Under the pieces are notes generated by a model. That model saw only the letters and a program-made list of their open reading frames with translations, did no database searches and was not told where the DNA came from. From Salinicoccus hispanicus (GTDB lineage: Bacteria; Bacillota; Bacilli; Staphylococcales; Salinicoccaceae), in the NCBI RefSeq assembly GCF_009831115.1, contig NZ_WUUK01000001.1, positions 1 to 64,000 of the forward strand: DNA of 64,000 bases, written 5' to 3'. Made by a program: the position numbers and the translations under genes. The first letter of the stretch is position 1. Each line of letters starts with the position of its first letter. Of the stretch, positions 17,425 through 25,429 are shown piece by piece.

Positions 17425-17898
17425 CTAGAGTAGTTTTTCGATATCTTTTTTCATTTTCAAAGGAGACGTCGTCGGTGCCGTACGTGTGACGACGTTACCG
17501 TCACGATCGATGAGGAACTTGGTGAAATTCCATTTGATCTTATCTCCCATCATGCCTTTGGATTCACTTCTCAGGTGCTTGAAAAGGGGATGGGCGTCAT
17601 CACCATTGACGTCGATGATTTCGTGGATATCGAATGTGACACCATGGTTGATGCGGCATGCTTCCTCGGCATCTTCATCGGAGCCCGGCTCCTGATTGTT
17701 GAACTGGTTGGATGGAAACCCGAGTACGACGAGGTCCTGCTCCTTGTATTCCTTATGGAGCGTTTCCAGCTCATCATACTGTCCACGCAGACCGCATTTG
17801 CTTGCGGTGTTGGCAATCAGAATCGGTTTGCCTTTGTACTTGTCGAGTGAATATGCTTCACCGTTCGCTTTTTTAACACTTATATCATATATACTCAT
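17425..17898 (-). CDS. glutathione peroxidase-family thiol peroxidase (Gpx / BsaA-like)
   Basis: 157 residues, the full length of bacterial Gpx. Catalytic Cys35 sits in NTASKCGLRGQY where vertebrate enzymes have selenocysteine; the GFPSNQFNNQEPG block supplies the conserved Gln and Asn, and WNFTKFLIDRDG the Trp. Cysteine Gpx proteins in Gram-positive bacteria mostly reduce hydroperoxides with thioredoxin or bacillithiol rather than glutathione (family knowledge). Preceded by AAAGGAGC. Monocistronic. Confidence 0.93.
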   Translation of the reverse strand: MSIYDISVKKANGEAYSLDKYKGKPILIANTASKCGLRGQYDELETLHKEYKEQDLVVLGFPSNQFNNQEPGSDEDAEEACRINHGVTFDIHEIIDVNGDDAHPLFKHLRSESKGMMGDKIKWNFTKFLIDRDGNVVTRTAPTTSPLKMKKDIEKLL

Positions 17899-17986
17899 AC
17901 GAATGCTCCTTTAGGGATGATATTCATATTATATGTAATCCAGGACGCAAGCTCCATCATTTCGGCTTACACCCGGGATCATCTCG

Positions 17987-18202
17987 TCATCCCATCTGTC
18001 TGTCGGACTCGGGATAGGAGAAGAAGGCTGCACGGCTTTTATTGGAATAGCCACAGTTCATGCATACATACTTGTGTGCCTTACCATTAAGAAAGCATTT
18101 GACAATATCCTTATGCGTGCAGCTCTCTTGGCTTTTGAGCTGATTATTTTCCTTTTTCTGTTCAAGCAGCCTGTCAATCTGCTCGCTTGAATACTTTTCC
18201 AT
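17987..18202 (-). CDS. small zinc-ribbon-like protein
   Basis: 71 residues. The N-terminal half is polar and probably helical (SSEQIDRLLEQKKENNQLK); the C-terminal half has CTHKDIVKCF followed by YVCMNCGYSNK, so Cys/His and CxxC pairs could bind one zinc. AGGAGG lies 7 bases before the ATG at 18202; in the longer frame (18223) this ribosome site would be inside the gene. Function unknown. It may be a nucleic-acid or protein-binding adaptor. Confidence 0.72.
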   Translation of the reverse strand: MEKYSSEQIDRLLEQKKENNQLKSQESCTHKDIVKCFLNGKAHKYVCMNCGYSNKSRAAFFSYPESDRQMG

Positions 18203-18439
18203 TTTTCTGCCTCCTATTCGCATGAGTAAGTGTTTATATAGACATTCTTCTATATGGTGATAGTCATATATAACCGATTTGCAGGGTGTTTAATCATTCC
18301 ATGGTGATTTTTTACAATATGAATTATTTCAAATTTATAGAAAATAAATTACATTGCTCGAATTTTAGTCTTATCCGGGAACCGGCTGTTATGCTATGAT
18401 ATATTCTAAATACTCGGAAAATAGACAGGGGAGATGCTG

Positions 18440-20218
18440 ATGACGGCCGAGATGATTTTTGTCGCCATGATGATTGTGCTGATGCTGCTTGGGCTGCTTT
18501 TTGAAATTGCACGTGCGGATCTGATTGTCTTCTTCTTTCTGGTTGTCTTCCTGCTGACAGGCGTCATTTCCACGGATCAGACGCTCAGTGGCTTTTCCAA
18601 CGAGGGGATGCTGACGGTACTGCTGCTGTTTGTCGTAGCCGGTGCCATACAGAAGCATGGCATCATCGAAAATTACATCGACCGCCTGCTGAAGAAGCAT
18701 AGGGGCCCGAAACGCTCGATGATCAAATTGCTTGCGCCGGTCGCACTTTTTTCCGGGTTCCTGAACAATACACCGATCGTTGTGACGCTGACTCCGATCA
18801 TCAAGAAATGGTGCCAGAAAAACGACATCGCACCGTCTAAATTCCTCATCCCGCTTTCCTATGTCACGATACTTGGTGGGACGATGACACTGATCGGAAC
18901 GTCGACGAATCTTGTTGTACATGGTCTCCTGATCCAGTCGGGTCGTGAAGGCTTCGGTTTCTTCCAGCTGACTGTTGTCGGTGTGCCGATTGCGATCGCT
19001 GGCATGGTCTATATTTTCACGCTGGGCTACAGACTGCTGCCCGATACACTCGGTGCGAAAGAGCAGATCCGTGAAGAAGTGAAGGAATTTCTCGCCGAGG
19101 CAGTGATTGAGAAAGAATTCGAGCATGTGGGCAGGCAGGTGGTCGAGGCTGTCGATGTTTCCTTGAAAGGCATATATATCATCGAAATTCTGAGAGGGGA
19201 CTCGCGCATCTTTCCGGTAACACCGACCACTGTGATCGAGGAGGGTGACCATCTTTTATTTTCAGGGACGCTGAATACCATTGCTGCTGTGCAGAAGCAG
19301 AAGGGCATTACGCTGATCACCGGGACCGACCAGACGCTTGATAGTCTGATGGATGACGAATTCGAGCTGATTGAAGCGGTCATCTCCCACCAGTCGGGAC
19401 TGGTATCGAAATCTGTCAGATCCACGCGTTTCAGCACGAGATACAATGCGGGCGTCATAGCTGTGCACAGGAATAATGAAAGAATAAAGAGCCGGGTCGG
19501 CGATATCATATTCAAACCTGGCGACACGGTGCTGCTGCTTGCCGGAAAGAACTTTCTGGAACAGCATATGCATGAAAATGACTTCTATGTCGTCACGTCG
19601 CTTGCACCGCCGGAAGCATTGCACCAGAGTAGTGCGAAAGGTTGGGGCGGCCTTGCCCTGCTGCTGATCATGATCGCTTCCGTCACGATCGGCATACTGT
19701 CGATGTTCGAGGCCATGCTGATCACCGTAGTGCTGCTGATGCTGTTCAAGTTCATCGATGCGGATGAGGTGCTGAGCTATATCCAGTTCAACGTCATCCT
19801 GCTTATTGCCAGCGCCTTTGGTGTCGGAGCCGCCATGACGGAGTCAGGCCTTGCACAGTTTCTGGCTGAGAACATGCTGGCGGTTGCAAGACCGCTTGGT
19901 GCCATAGGCATCATCGCAATTCTGTATATCATGACGAACATCTTTACAGAGCTGATCACCAATACGGGTGCCGCTGTCCTGATGTTCCCGATTGCGATGG
20001 AGATGGCCATGCAGATGGATATGGACTATATGGGCCTTGTCGTCACAATTGCAATCGCGGCTTCGGCAAGCTTCATCACGCCGATCGGCTATCAGACGAA
20101 CCTGATCGTCTACGGTCCCGGCGGCTATAGGTTTACCGACTACATCAAAGTTGGTGTACCATTATCATTGATGACCATGATCATTTCGACGCTGATCATC
20201 CATGCAGTATGGTTCTGA
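18440..20218 (+). CDS. SLC13/DASS-family permease with two TrkA-C (RCK_C) domains
   Basis: 592 residues. Two membrane halves: about residues 1-205, with LSGFSNEGMLTVLLLFVVAGAI, NNTPIVVTLTPI and GTSTNLVVHGLL, and about 400-592, with NTGAAVLMFPIAM and SFITPIGYQTNLIVYGPG. Between them lie two soluble RCK_C/TrkA-C modules (about 215-300 and 310-390), the layout of the YfbS-like branch of divalent-anion transporters. The TrkA-C modules probably sense a small ligand. ATG 18440 is chosen because AGGGGAG directly abuts the alternative ATG 18434. Substrate may be sulfate, phosphate or an organic anion. Confidence 0.88.
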   Translation: MTAEMIFVAMMIVLMLLGLLFEIARADLIVFFFLVVFLLTGVISTDQTLSGFSNEGMLTVLLLFVVAGAIQKHGIIENYIDRLLKKHRGPKRSMIKLLAPVALFSGFLNNTPIVVTLTPIIKKWCQKNDIAPSKFLIPLSYVTILGGTMTLIGTSTNLVVHGLLIQSGREGFGFFQLTVVGVPIAIAGMVYIFTLGYRLLPDTLGAKEQIREEVKEFLAEAVIEKEFEHVGRQVVEAVDVSLKGIYIIEILRGDSRIFPVTPTTVIEEGDHLLFSGTLNTIAAVQKQKGITLITGTDQTLDSLMDDEFELIEAVISHQSGLVSKSVRSTRFSTRYNAGVIAVHRNNERIKSRVGDIIFKPGDTVLLLAGKNFLEQHMHENDFYVVTSLAPPEALHQSSAKGWGGLALLLIMIASVTIGILSMFEAMLITVVLLMLFKFIDADEVLSYIQFNVILLIASAFGVGAAMTESGLAQFLAENMLAVARPLGAIGIIAILYIMTNIFTELITNTGAAVLMFPIAMEMAMQMDMDYMGLVVTIAIAASASFITPIGYQTNLIVYGPGGYRFTDYIKVGVPLSLMTMIISTLIIHAVWF

Positions 20219-20253
20219 AATAAATAATACGGAGAAGGAAAGGATCGAAGGCA

Positions 20254-21228
20254 ATGAAACTGGGGATATTGGATCAGATGCCGAAGCCGAAAGGCAGGAC
20301 GGCTGAGGAAACGGCAGCACATACGATTGAAATGGCACAGCTGGCTGAATCACTGGGGTACGAGCGGTACTGGTTTGCAGAGCACCATGCCACACGCGGT
20401 ATGGTATCCAGCGCGCCGGAAATCATGATGGCTGCGGTAGCCAGTCGGACGAAAAATCTGAAAGTCGGCAGCGGAGGCATCCTGCTGCCACAGTACAGTG
20501 CGTTCAAAGTTGCCTCCCAGATTGCGCAGCTGGAATCACTGTTCCCGGGTCGCGTTGAGGCAGGAGTGGGCCGTTCACCCGGCGGTGGCGAGTTCATCCG
20601 CAAGCTGCTCGCCGATGATAAGCCGAACCAGATGGAGGAATATCCGGATAAGCTGAAGCATATGATAGAGTACCTGGATGGCAGCGCAAAGGTGCGTGCA
20701 TCGCCCCGTACAATAGATAGGCCAAAACTGTATTCTCTTGGTCTCGGTGAAAACAGCGCATTGCTTGCTGGACTACTCGGCATCGGTTATGTATTCGGCC
20801 ATTTCATCCGTCCGGACCGCGGCGCCGCCTCGTTCCAGACATATCGGGATGCATTCAGTCCCGGGTTCATGAATGAATCGTCTGCCCGGGCGTGTGTCTT
20901 CATCATCTGCGGAAAAAATGATCGACATGCTGAGCAGTTGGCACAAAGTCAGGATATCTGGCTGCTGAACGTAGAAAAGGGGCTCGACAGCCAGGTGCCG
21001 ACATCGGAAGCAGCCGAGGAAAAAATCAGAACATTGACTGAAGATGAAGCGGAAAAAATTAAAAACAATCGCAGGCGCATGATCATCGGTGGACCGGAGA
21101 CAGTCAAAGCCGAACTGGATCATTTCAGCAATCTATACCAGTGTGAAGACTGGCTCGTGTTGTGCAACATCCATGACTGGGAAGAGAAGAAGCGGTCATT
21201 AGAACGGCTTGCCGGCATTTATTTGTAG
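20254..21228 (+). CDS. LLM-class flavin-dependent oxidoreductase (YhbW/alkanal-monooxygenase-like)
   Basis: 324 residues, luciferase-like barrel. The start KLGILDQMP with YERYWFAEHHATRGMVSSAPEIMMAAVASRTKNLKVGSGGILLPQYSAFKVA is characteristic of the single-domain MsnO8/YhbW-type subgroup common in staphylococci, and GRVEAGVGRSPGG follows. Unlike the monooxygenase at 9422-10489 it has no flavin reductase beside it. It lies 35 bases after the SLC13 permease and may share its transcript. Substrate unknown. Confidence 0.88.
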   Translation: MKLGILDQMPKPKGRTAEETAAHTIEMAQLAESLGYERYWFAEHHATRGMVSSAPEIMMAAVASRTKNLKVGSGGILLPQYSAFKVASQIAQLESLFPGRVEAGVGRSPGGGEFIRKLLADDKPNQMEEYPDKLKHMIEYLDGSAKVRASPRTIDRPKLYSLGLGENSALLAGLLGIGYVFGHFIRPDRGAASFQTYRDAFSPGFMNESSARACVFIICGKNDRHAEQLAQSQDIWLLNVEKGLDSQVPTSEAAEEKIRTLTEDEAEKIKNNRRRMIIGGPETVKAELDHFSNLYQCEDWLVLCNIHDWEEKKRSLERLAGIYL

Positions 21229-21319
21229 ACGGAGAATCACATCTGACAGATCAGCTGAAGCAGTGTGAATAATCATATTTTATAGTACAGTGAAAAAGAA
21301 TGATAAATGGAGGGTATTT

Positions 21320-21685
21320 ATGGAAGCTGGTAATATACTTGCATGGACACTGCAGTTTGAAACGGATATTCCAAAAGATATTGATGATATTCTTATCGAT
21401 GGTGAACAGCCGATTGCAGCCTACAGGACTTTGAGAGATTCAGCGATATTTACAGACAAACGGATGATCATCCGGGATTCCCAAGGGATGACAGGCAAGA
21501 AGGTGGAAATGTATTCTCTGCCGTACAGTTCAATACATATGTGGTCGACTGAAAATGCGGCCGGCATGTTCGATATGAATGCTGAGGTGGAGTTATGGAC
21601 CAAAGTAGGACATATAAAGGTCAATCTTGGAAAAAAGGTCGATATCAGACGCTTCGATCGGCTGATTGCTGAAGCTGTACTATGA
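21320..21685 (+). CDS. bacterial PH-domain protein
   Basis: 121 residues, almost entirely one bacterial PH-like domain (bPH_1): ILIDGEQPIAAYRTLRDSAIFTDKRMIIRDSQGMTGKKVEMYSLPYSSIHMWSTENAAG is the family core, with the FTDKR(M)(I) turn. ATG 21320 is set by GGAGGG five bases upstream; the longer frame from 21290 has no ribosome site. These small cytosolic proteins are widespread in Firmicutes without a defined role. Followed by a terminator. Confidence 0.82.
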   Translation: MEAGNILAWTLQFETDIPKDIDDILIDGEQPIAAYRTLRDSAIFTDKRMIIRDSQGMTGKKVEMYSLPYSSIHMWSTENAAGMFDMNAEVELWTKVGHIKVNLGKKVDIRRFDRLIAEAVL

Positions 21686-21688
21686 TTC

Positions 21689-21722
21689 TGATCCGTCTTT
21701 AGTAATGGAAGACGGATTTTCC
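21689..21722 (+). terminator. terminator after the PH-domain gene
   Basis: Stem ATCCGTCTT / AAGACGGAT with a 9-base loop, followed by TTTTCC. Confidence 0.8.
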
Positions 21723-22098
21723 ATTATCTTACGGATGAAATTTTTCACTTAAATTGTTTCCGTAATTATTACCAGGTTTTAAAAAGTAAGTGAAGAGGAT
21801 AGGAAGATTATCTAGTATGATCAGCAAGAACTATGAATAGAATGAATATAAATGACAATTGCATCTTCTGCATACATATATTTATATGACTAAGAAGGAT
21901 ATCATCCTATTTATCGATTCACTATTTTAAATAATAAATGCATATTGTATTTATTTTAATTAGATGGAATAAGGTGGTTTGTCAGTATACGGAAGGAAAG
22001 TTTCACATTATTTATTTTTTATTTTGTATATTAATGTAATTATTTCAATCATTCAGAATATTTTATAAATTATTGTTGTATATCCAGCATTACCGTAA
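21723..22098. other. AT-rich non-coding stretch
   Basis: About 375 bases, clearly more AT-rich than the neighbouring genes, with no plausible coding frame. It holds a CodY-like palindrome at 22048-22062 and leads into the promoter of the candidate RNA gene. Nothing else was recognised. Confidence 0.6.
22048..22062. promoter_or_regulatory. CodY-like site upstream of the candidate RNA
   Basis: ATCATTCAGAATATT matches the CodY consensus AATTTTCWGAAAATT at 11 of 15 positions, 14 bases before the -35 element. The surrounding AT-richness makes chance matches likely, so this is weak. Confidence 0.3.
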
Positions 22099-22104
22099 TA
22101 TAAT
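22076..22104 (+). promoter_or_regulatory. predicted sigma-A promoter of the candidate RNA
   Basis: TTGTAT (22076-22081) and TATAAT (22099-22104) are 17 bases apart. The expected start is near 22111. Confidence 0.65.
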
Positions 22105-22110
22105 GGTATC

Positions 22111-22605
22111 AAGCTACCGCAGAAGCATGTGAAACAGTTGTTTCAACAAGAAATAGCCTGAAAGTATTTTACACTTTATGATTATTAAATGAAGTTCCAG
22201 ACCGATTGGGAGGAGGCGTGCTGGAGGGTGCAGGGAGCTTCATTCTAATAATATATACTGCGAGATAGATATATGTGCAGTGTCCCACAGGAATTCTTAC
22301 AGAAGTTGCGTTACCATACGATACTCATGTTTTATGATGTATTGGAACTCGGACACATAAAGAGCCAGCTGCACCTTGGTCGGGACCATTTATGGTTAGG
22401 CAGCAGGTTCGAAGCCACTTAAGGGTTTGTTTTTCTTAGAGAAAAATAGTATTGGAAGATATGAATGAAATATATCAGCGCAGGTATTTAGATTGACTCC
22501 GCCCTCATGGTCGAACTGTGGTCCCATCCACACTGCAGTTCATACTGTGCAATAGGAGAAGTGCCCCTCGAATGTGAGAGAGATATAACATTCGAGGGGC
22601 TTTTT
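22111..22605 (+). ncRNA. candidate structured non-coding RNA of about 500 nt, unknown family
   Basis: Between a good promoter and a strong terminator there is no credible reading frame, but several strong local pairings: AATGAAGTTCC (22188) with GGGAGCTTCATT (22233); GTGCAG and TGTCC (22275-22286) with GGACA and CTGCAC (22351-22375); and GAAC/GTTC plus TGTGG/CCACA at 22514-22542. Hallmarks of RNase P RNA, tmRNA, T-box leaders, SAM and purine riboswitches were looked for and not found. It could be a free regulatory RNA or a long leader of the downstream hydrolase-permease genes ended by an attenuator. Fold and expression are untested. Confidence 0.5.
22563..22605 (+). terminator. strong terminator ending the candidate RNA
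   Basis: A 13-bp perfect stem GCCCCTCGAATGT / ACATTCGAGGGGC with a 12-base loop and TTTTT tail, 107 bases before the hydrolase start. Confidence 0.93.
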
Positions 22606-22711
22606 CGTGTCTGATTATCATAATCGATGAACTGTTAAACGGAAAACGGCTTTTTATTAATGCATTTTTATGTAATAATATGCATGTATTAAATAAGAAA
22701 GGATGATGACT

Positions 22712-23908
22712 TTGCAGAAGGCACTATTTGAACAGCTTGAAAATCTATTGCCCGAAATGATCAAGATGCGCAGGCATCTGCATATGTATCCGGAACTGTC
22801 TTTCAAAGAGCAGTTTACACCGGAATATGTGCGTCAGCACCTTGAGTCACTCGGCATCGACTATAGGACGGAAGTTGGTGGCAACGGAGTGGTCGGCACC
22901 TTGAAAGGCGGTCAACCCGGTCCGACGGTGGCACTTCGCGCAGACTTTGATGCGCTGCCCATCCAGGATGAGAAGGATGTCCCCTACAGATCGACCATTG
23001 ATGGTGTGAGCCATTCCTGTGGTCATGATATACATACCGCTGCACTGATGGCAGTGGAGACGGTACTCTCCGGCATAAGAGAGGAACTGGCAGGTACGGT
23101 GGTGTTCATTCATCAATTTGCTGAAGAACTGCCACCGGGTGGTGCACAGCTGATGATTGCGGATGGCTGTCTGGAAGGTGTGGATCATGTCTATGGTGCC
23201 CACGTGTGGGCGGATGATGACTATGGCACCATTGGTTTTAAACCGGACAACATGATGGCAGGAGGGGATAACTTCGAAATCACCATCCAGGGGCGCGGCG
23301 GTCATGGGGCGATGCCGCACACGACGGTGGATCCGCTTGTGACCATGAGCCAGCTGGTCGTCAATCTGCAGCAGATTGTCAGCCGGAAGATGGACCCGGG
23401 CGGATCGAATGTTCTTACAATCGGCAAGTTCCACAGTGGGGAGGCGATGAACGTCATTCCCGATACAGCATTCATCTCCGGTACAACAAGAAGTTTCGAA
23501 GTCGATACAAAAAAGGAGATGGAGAAGTGGATCCGGCAGATAAGCGGGATGACAGCGGCTCAGAATGGCGCGACAGCAGAGGTCGAGTTTACATATGGCT
23601 GTGATCCGCTGATCAATACCGAAAAGGAAACGAACCAGCTGAAGGCTCTTGCAAAGGACTACATGCCGGATGTCACCGTCATGGATAAGCAGGCGATGAT
23701 GACGTCCGAGGATTTTGCATACTTTCTTCAGCATGTTCCCGGATGCTTTTTCTTCGTTGGGGGACGCAACCCGGAAATCGATGCAGTCTATCCGCATCAT
23801 CATCCGAAATTCGATGTGGATGAACGTTCGATGGTCAATATCGGCAAAGTCTTTGTGCTTGCGGTACTGCATCATATGAATGGTTTGGAGGAACACGAGA
23901 ATGGATGA
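22712..23908 (+). CDS. M20D-family amidohydrolase (N-acyl-amino-acid hydrolase type)
   Basis: 398 residues. Same family as the gene at 13798-14982: MRRHLHMYPELSFKE, ALRADFDALPIQDEKDVPYRS, SHSCGHDIHTAALMA, IHQFAEELPPGGA, GRGGHGAMPH, MMTSEDFAYFLQ and HHHPKFDVDE. The two proteins keep similar core blocks, so they are probably in-genome paralogs with different substrates. TTG 22712 is preferred (AGAAAGG about 9 bases upstream, N-terminus parallel to the paralog) over ATG 22703 or 22706. It overlaps the following YfcC permease gene by 8 bases, indicating a transport-hydrolysis pair. Confidence 0.9.
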   Translation: MQKALFEQLENLLPEMIKMRRHLHMYPELSFKEQFTPEYVRQHLESLGIDYRTEVGGNGVVGTLKGGQPGPTVALRADFDALPIQDEKDVPYRSTIDGVSHSCGHDIHTAALMAVETVLSGIREELAGTVVFIHQFAEELPPGGAQLMIADGCLEGVDHVYGAHVWADDDYGTIGFKPDNMMAGGDNFEITIQGRGGHGAMPHTTVDPLVTMSQLVVNLQQIVSRKMDPGGSNVLTIGKFHSGEAMNVIPDTAFISGTTRSFEVDTKKEMEKWIRQISGMTAAQNGATAEVEFTYGCDPLINTEKETNQLKALAKDYMPDVTVMDKQAMMTSEDFAYFLQHVPGCFFFVGGRNPEIDAVYPHHHPKFDVDERSMVNIGKVFVLAVLHHMNGLEEHENG

Positions 23909-25301
23909 AAATAACAGTATGAACAAAAAACGTTTTGAAATGCCGGATACATATGTCATTCTTTTCCTTGTGCTGGTTGCGACCGCAATTGCGACATACT
24001 TTGTTCCAGCGGGTGCCTATGAAAGGGAAACGGTGGATGGCGTGGAACGTGTCATTTCCGGGACATTTGCAAGTGCTGACCAGAACCCGGTCGGCTTCAT
24101 GGATGTATTTCTCGCGCTGCAGACCGGTATGATCGATTCTGCCGGACTTATCTTCCTCGTACTTTTTGCCGGCGGCATGTTTGAAGTGGTCGAGCGTTCA
24201 GGCGCCATCACAGGCGGCATCATGAGCGCAGTAGACCGGATGCGCGGTAGGGAATTCATGCTGATCGCTGTCATCTCCGTACTTTTTGCACTCGGTGGTG
24301 CTACAGGTGCTGTTGCCAACTCGGTCATTCCATTCGTCGCCATCGGTGTCATGCTTGCCCGAGCTTTGAAGCTGGACGCCATTGTTGCCGTATCGATTAC
24401 ATTCGGTGCGACTTTCATCGGTTTTGCTGCAGGTTTCCTGAACCCGTATACGGTCGGCATCGCCCATTCCATTGCAGAGCTGCCACTGTTCTCGGGTATG
24501 CTTTTCCGCATCATCTCGTTCATCGTGCTGGTCGGTGTGACAATCTGGTATACGTGGCTGTACGCCAGACGCATCATGAAGGATCCTTCGCGCAGTCTGA
24601 TGGGCATTCTGGAAGATGAGGGCGATGAAATGGAAATGGAAAAACCACCATTCACTCTGAGGCACAAGCTTATTCTGAGCTGGGTGGCACTTGCTCTTGC
24701 TTTCTTCGTCTTTGCCGTCATCCAGTTCGACTGGACGACAAACCATATGGCTGCTTTCTTCATCGTCATCGGTCTTGTTTCAGGTATCATTGCAGGAATG
24801 AACTATAATACGCTGACACTGACATTTCTTGAAGGGTGTAAAAATCTGGTCTATGGTGCGCTGATCATCGGAGTGGCCCGTGCAGTGCTTGTTGTGATGG
24901 AGCAGGCTGCCATACTTGATACCCTCGTCCAGGCACTGTCCGTACCGATCGGGGTACTGCCCCCTGTGCTTGCAGCAATCGGCATGTTCATTGCGAATAC
25001 ACTATTCAACTTCTTTGTTCCCTCTGGAAGCGGTCAGGCAGCAATCATCATGCCAATCCAGACACCGCTTGCGGACATGGTCGGTGTGACACGCCAGGTT
25101 GCAGTGCAGGCCTACCAGTTCGGAGATGGGTTCTCCAACAGCATATTTCCGACGTCTGGACCATTGATGGCGAGTCTTGCAGTCGCAGGTGTACCATGGA
25201 TCAAATGGGCAAAATGGCTATTGCCCCTGTTCCTCATATGGTCGATCATCGCCATGACCATCCTCGCAATCGGCGTCATGATCAACTGGGGACCTCTATA
25301 G
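23901..25301 (+). CDS. YfcC-family permease
   Basis: 466 residues with about 12 hydrophobic helices. YfcC/ArcD-like features: PDTYVILFLVLVATAIATYFVPAGAYERE at the N-terminus, GAITGGIMSAVDRMRGREFMLIAVISVLFALGGATGAVANSVIPFVAI, and FFVPSGSGQAAIIMPIQTPLADMVGVTRQVAVQAYQFGDGFSN. Family members are thought to move amino acids, peptides or carboxylates; YfcC itself is poorly characterised. ATG 23901 is set by GGAGG 9 bases upstream, inside the end of the hydrolase gene. Likely imports the substrate of that hydrolase or exports a product (inference). Confidence 0.88.
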   Translation: MDENNSMNKKRFEMPDTYVILFLVLVATAIATYFVPAGAYERETVDGVERVISGTFASADQNPVGFMDVFLALQTGMIDSAGLIFLVLFAGGMFEVVERSGAITGGIMSAVDRMRGREFMLIAVISVLFALGGATGAVANSVIPFVAIGVMLARALKLDAIVAVSITFGATFIGFAAGFLNPYTVGIAHSIAELPLFSGMLFRIISFIVLVGVTIWYTWLYARRIMKDPSRSLMGILEDEGDEMEMEKPPFTLRHKLILSWVALALAFFVFAVIQFDWTTNHMAAFFIVIGLVSGIIAGMNYNTLTLTFLEGCKNLVYGALIIGVARAVLVVMEQAAILDTLVQALSVPIGVLPPVLAAIGMFIANTLFNFFVPSGSGQAAIIMPIQTPLADMVGVTRQVAVQAYQFGDGFSNSIFPTSGPLMASLAVAGVPWIKWAKWLLPLFLIWSIIAMTILAIGVMINWGPL

Positions 25302-25308
25302 AATTCCG

Positions 25309-25341
25309 AACGGTGTCAGATTGACGTCGTTTTTATTTTTT
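25309..25341 (+). terminator. terminator of the hydrolase-YfcC operon
   Basis: Ten-base stem AACGGTGTCA / TGACGTCGTT (two G.U pairs), 3-base loop, then a T-rich tail. Confidence 0.75.
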
Positions 25342-25402
25342 CTAAAAATACAGAAAGATATAGCACGCTTGCAGCAAATATGGTATCTTCTAGTGTAGTA
25401 AA

Positions 25403-25417
25403 CAGAAAGCGTTTTCC
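25403..25417 (+). promoter_or_regulatory. cre-like site (CcpA) before the dicarboxylate transporter
   Basis: CAGAAAGCGTTTTCC carries the core GAAAGCG-TTTTC and fits WTGNAANCGNWNNCW at 12 of 15 positions, 13 bases before the start codon of a predicted C4-dicarboxylate symporter. Catabolite repression of such a gene is plausible. Confidence 0.4.
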
Positions 25418-25429
25418 AGGAGGGAAGTC

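Noticed and set aside
22410-22430. GGTTCGAAGCC, resembling a tRNA T-arm or tmRNA end.
   Set aside because: The flanking bases do not form a five-base T-stem, and no acceptor stem, D-arm or tag frame is present.
22620-22711. Possible T-box or riboswitch leader before the M20D hydrolase.
   Set aside because: No T-box motif, S-box or purine core was found, and the strong terminator ends 107 bases upstream.
22847-23959. A 370-codon minus-strand frame opposite the M20D hydrolase.
   Set aside because: It is a shadow of the real gene, rich in His, Cys and Arg, without a ribosome site.
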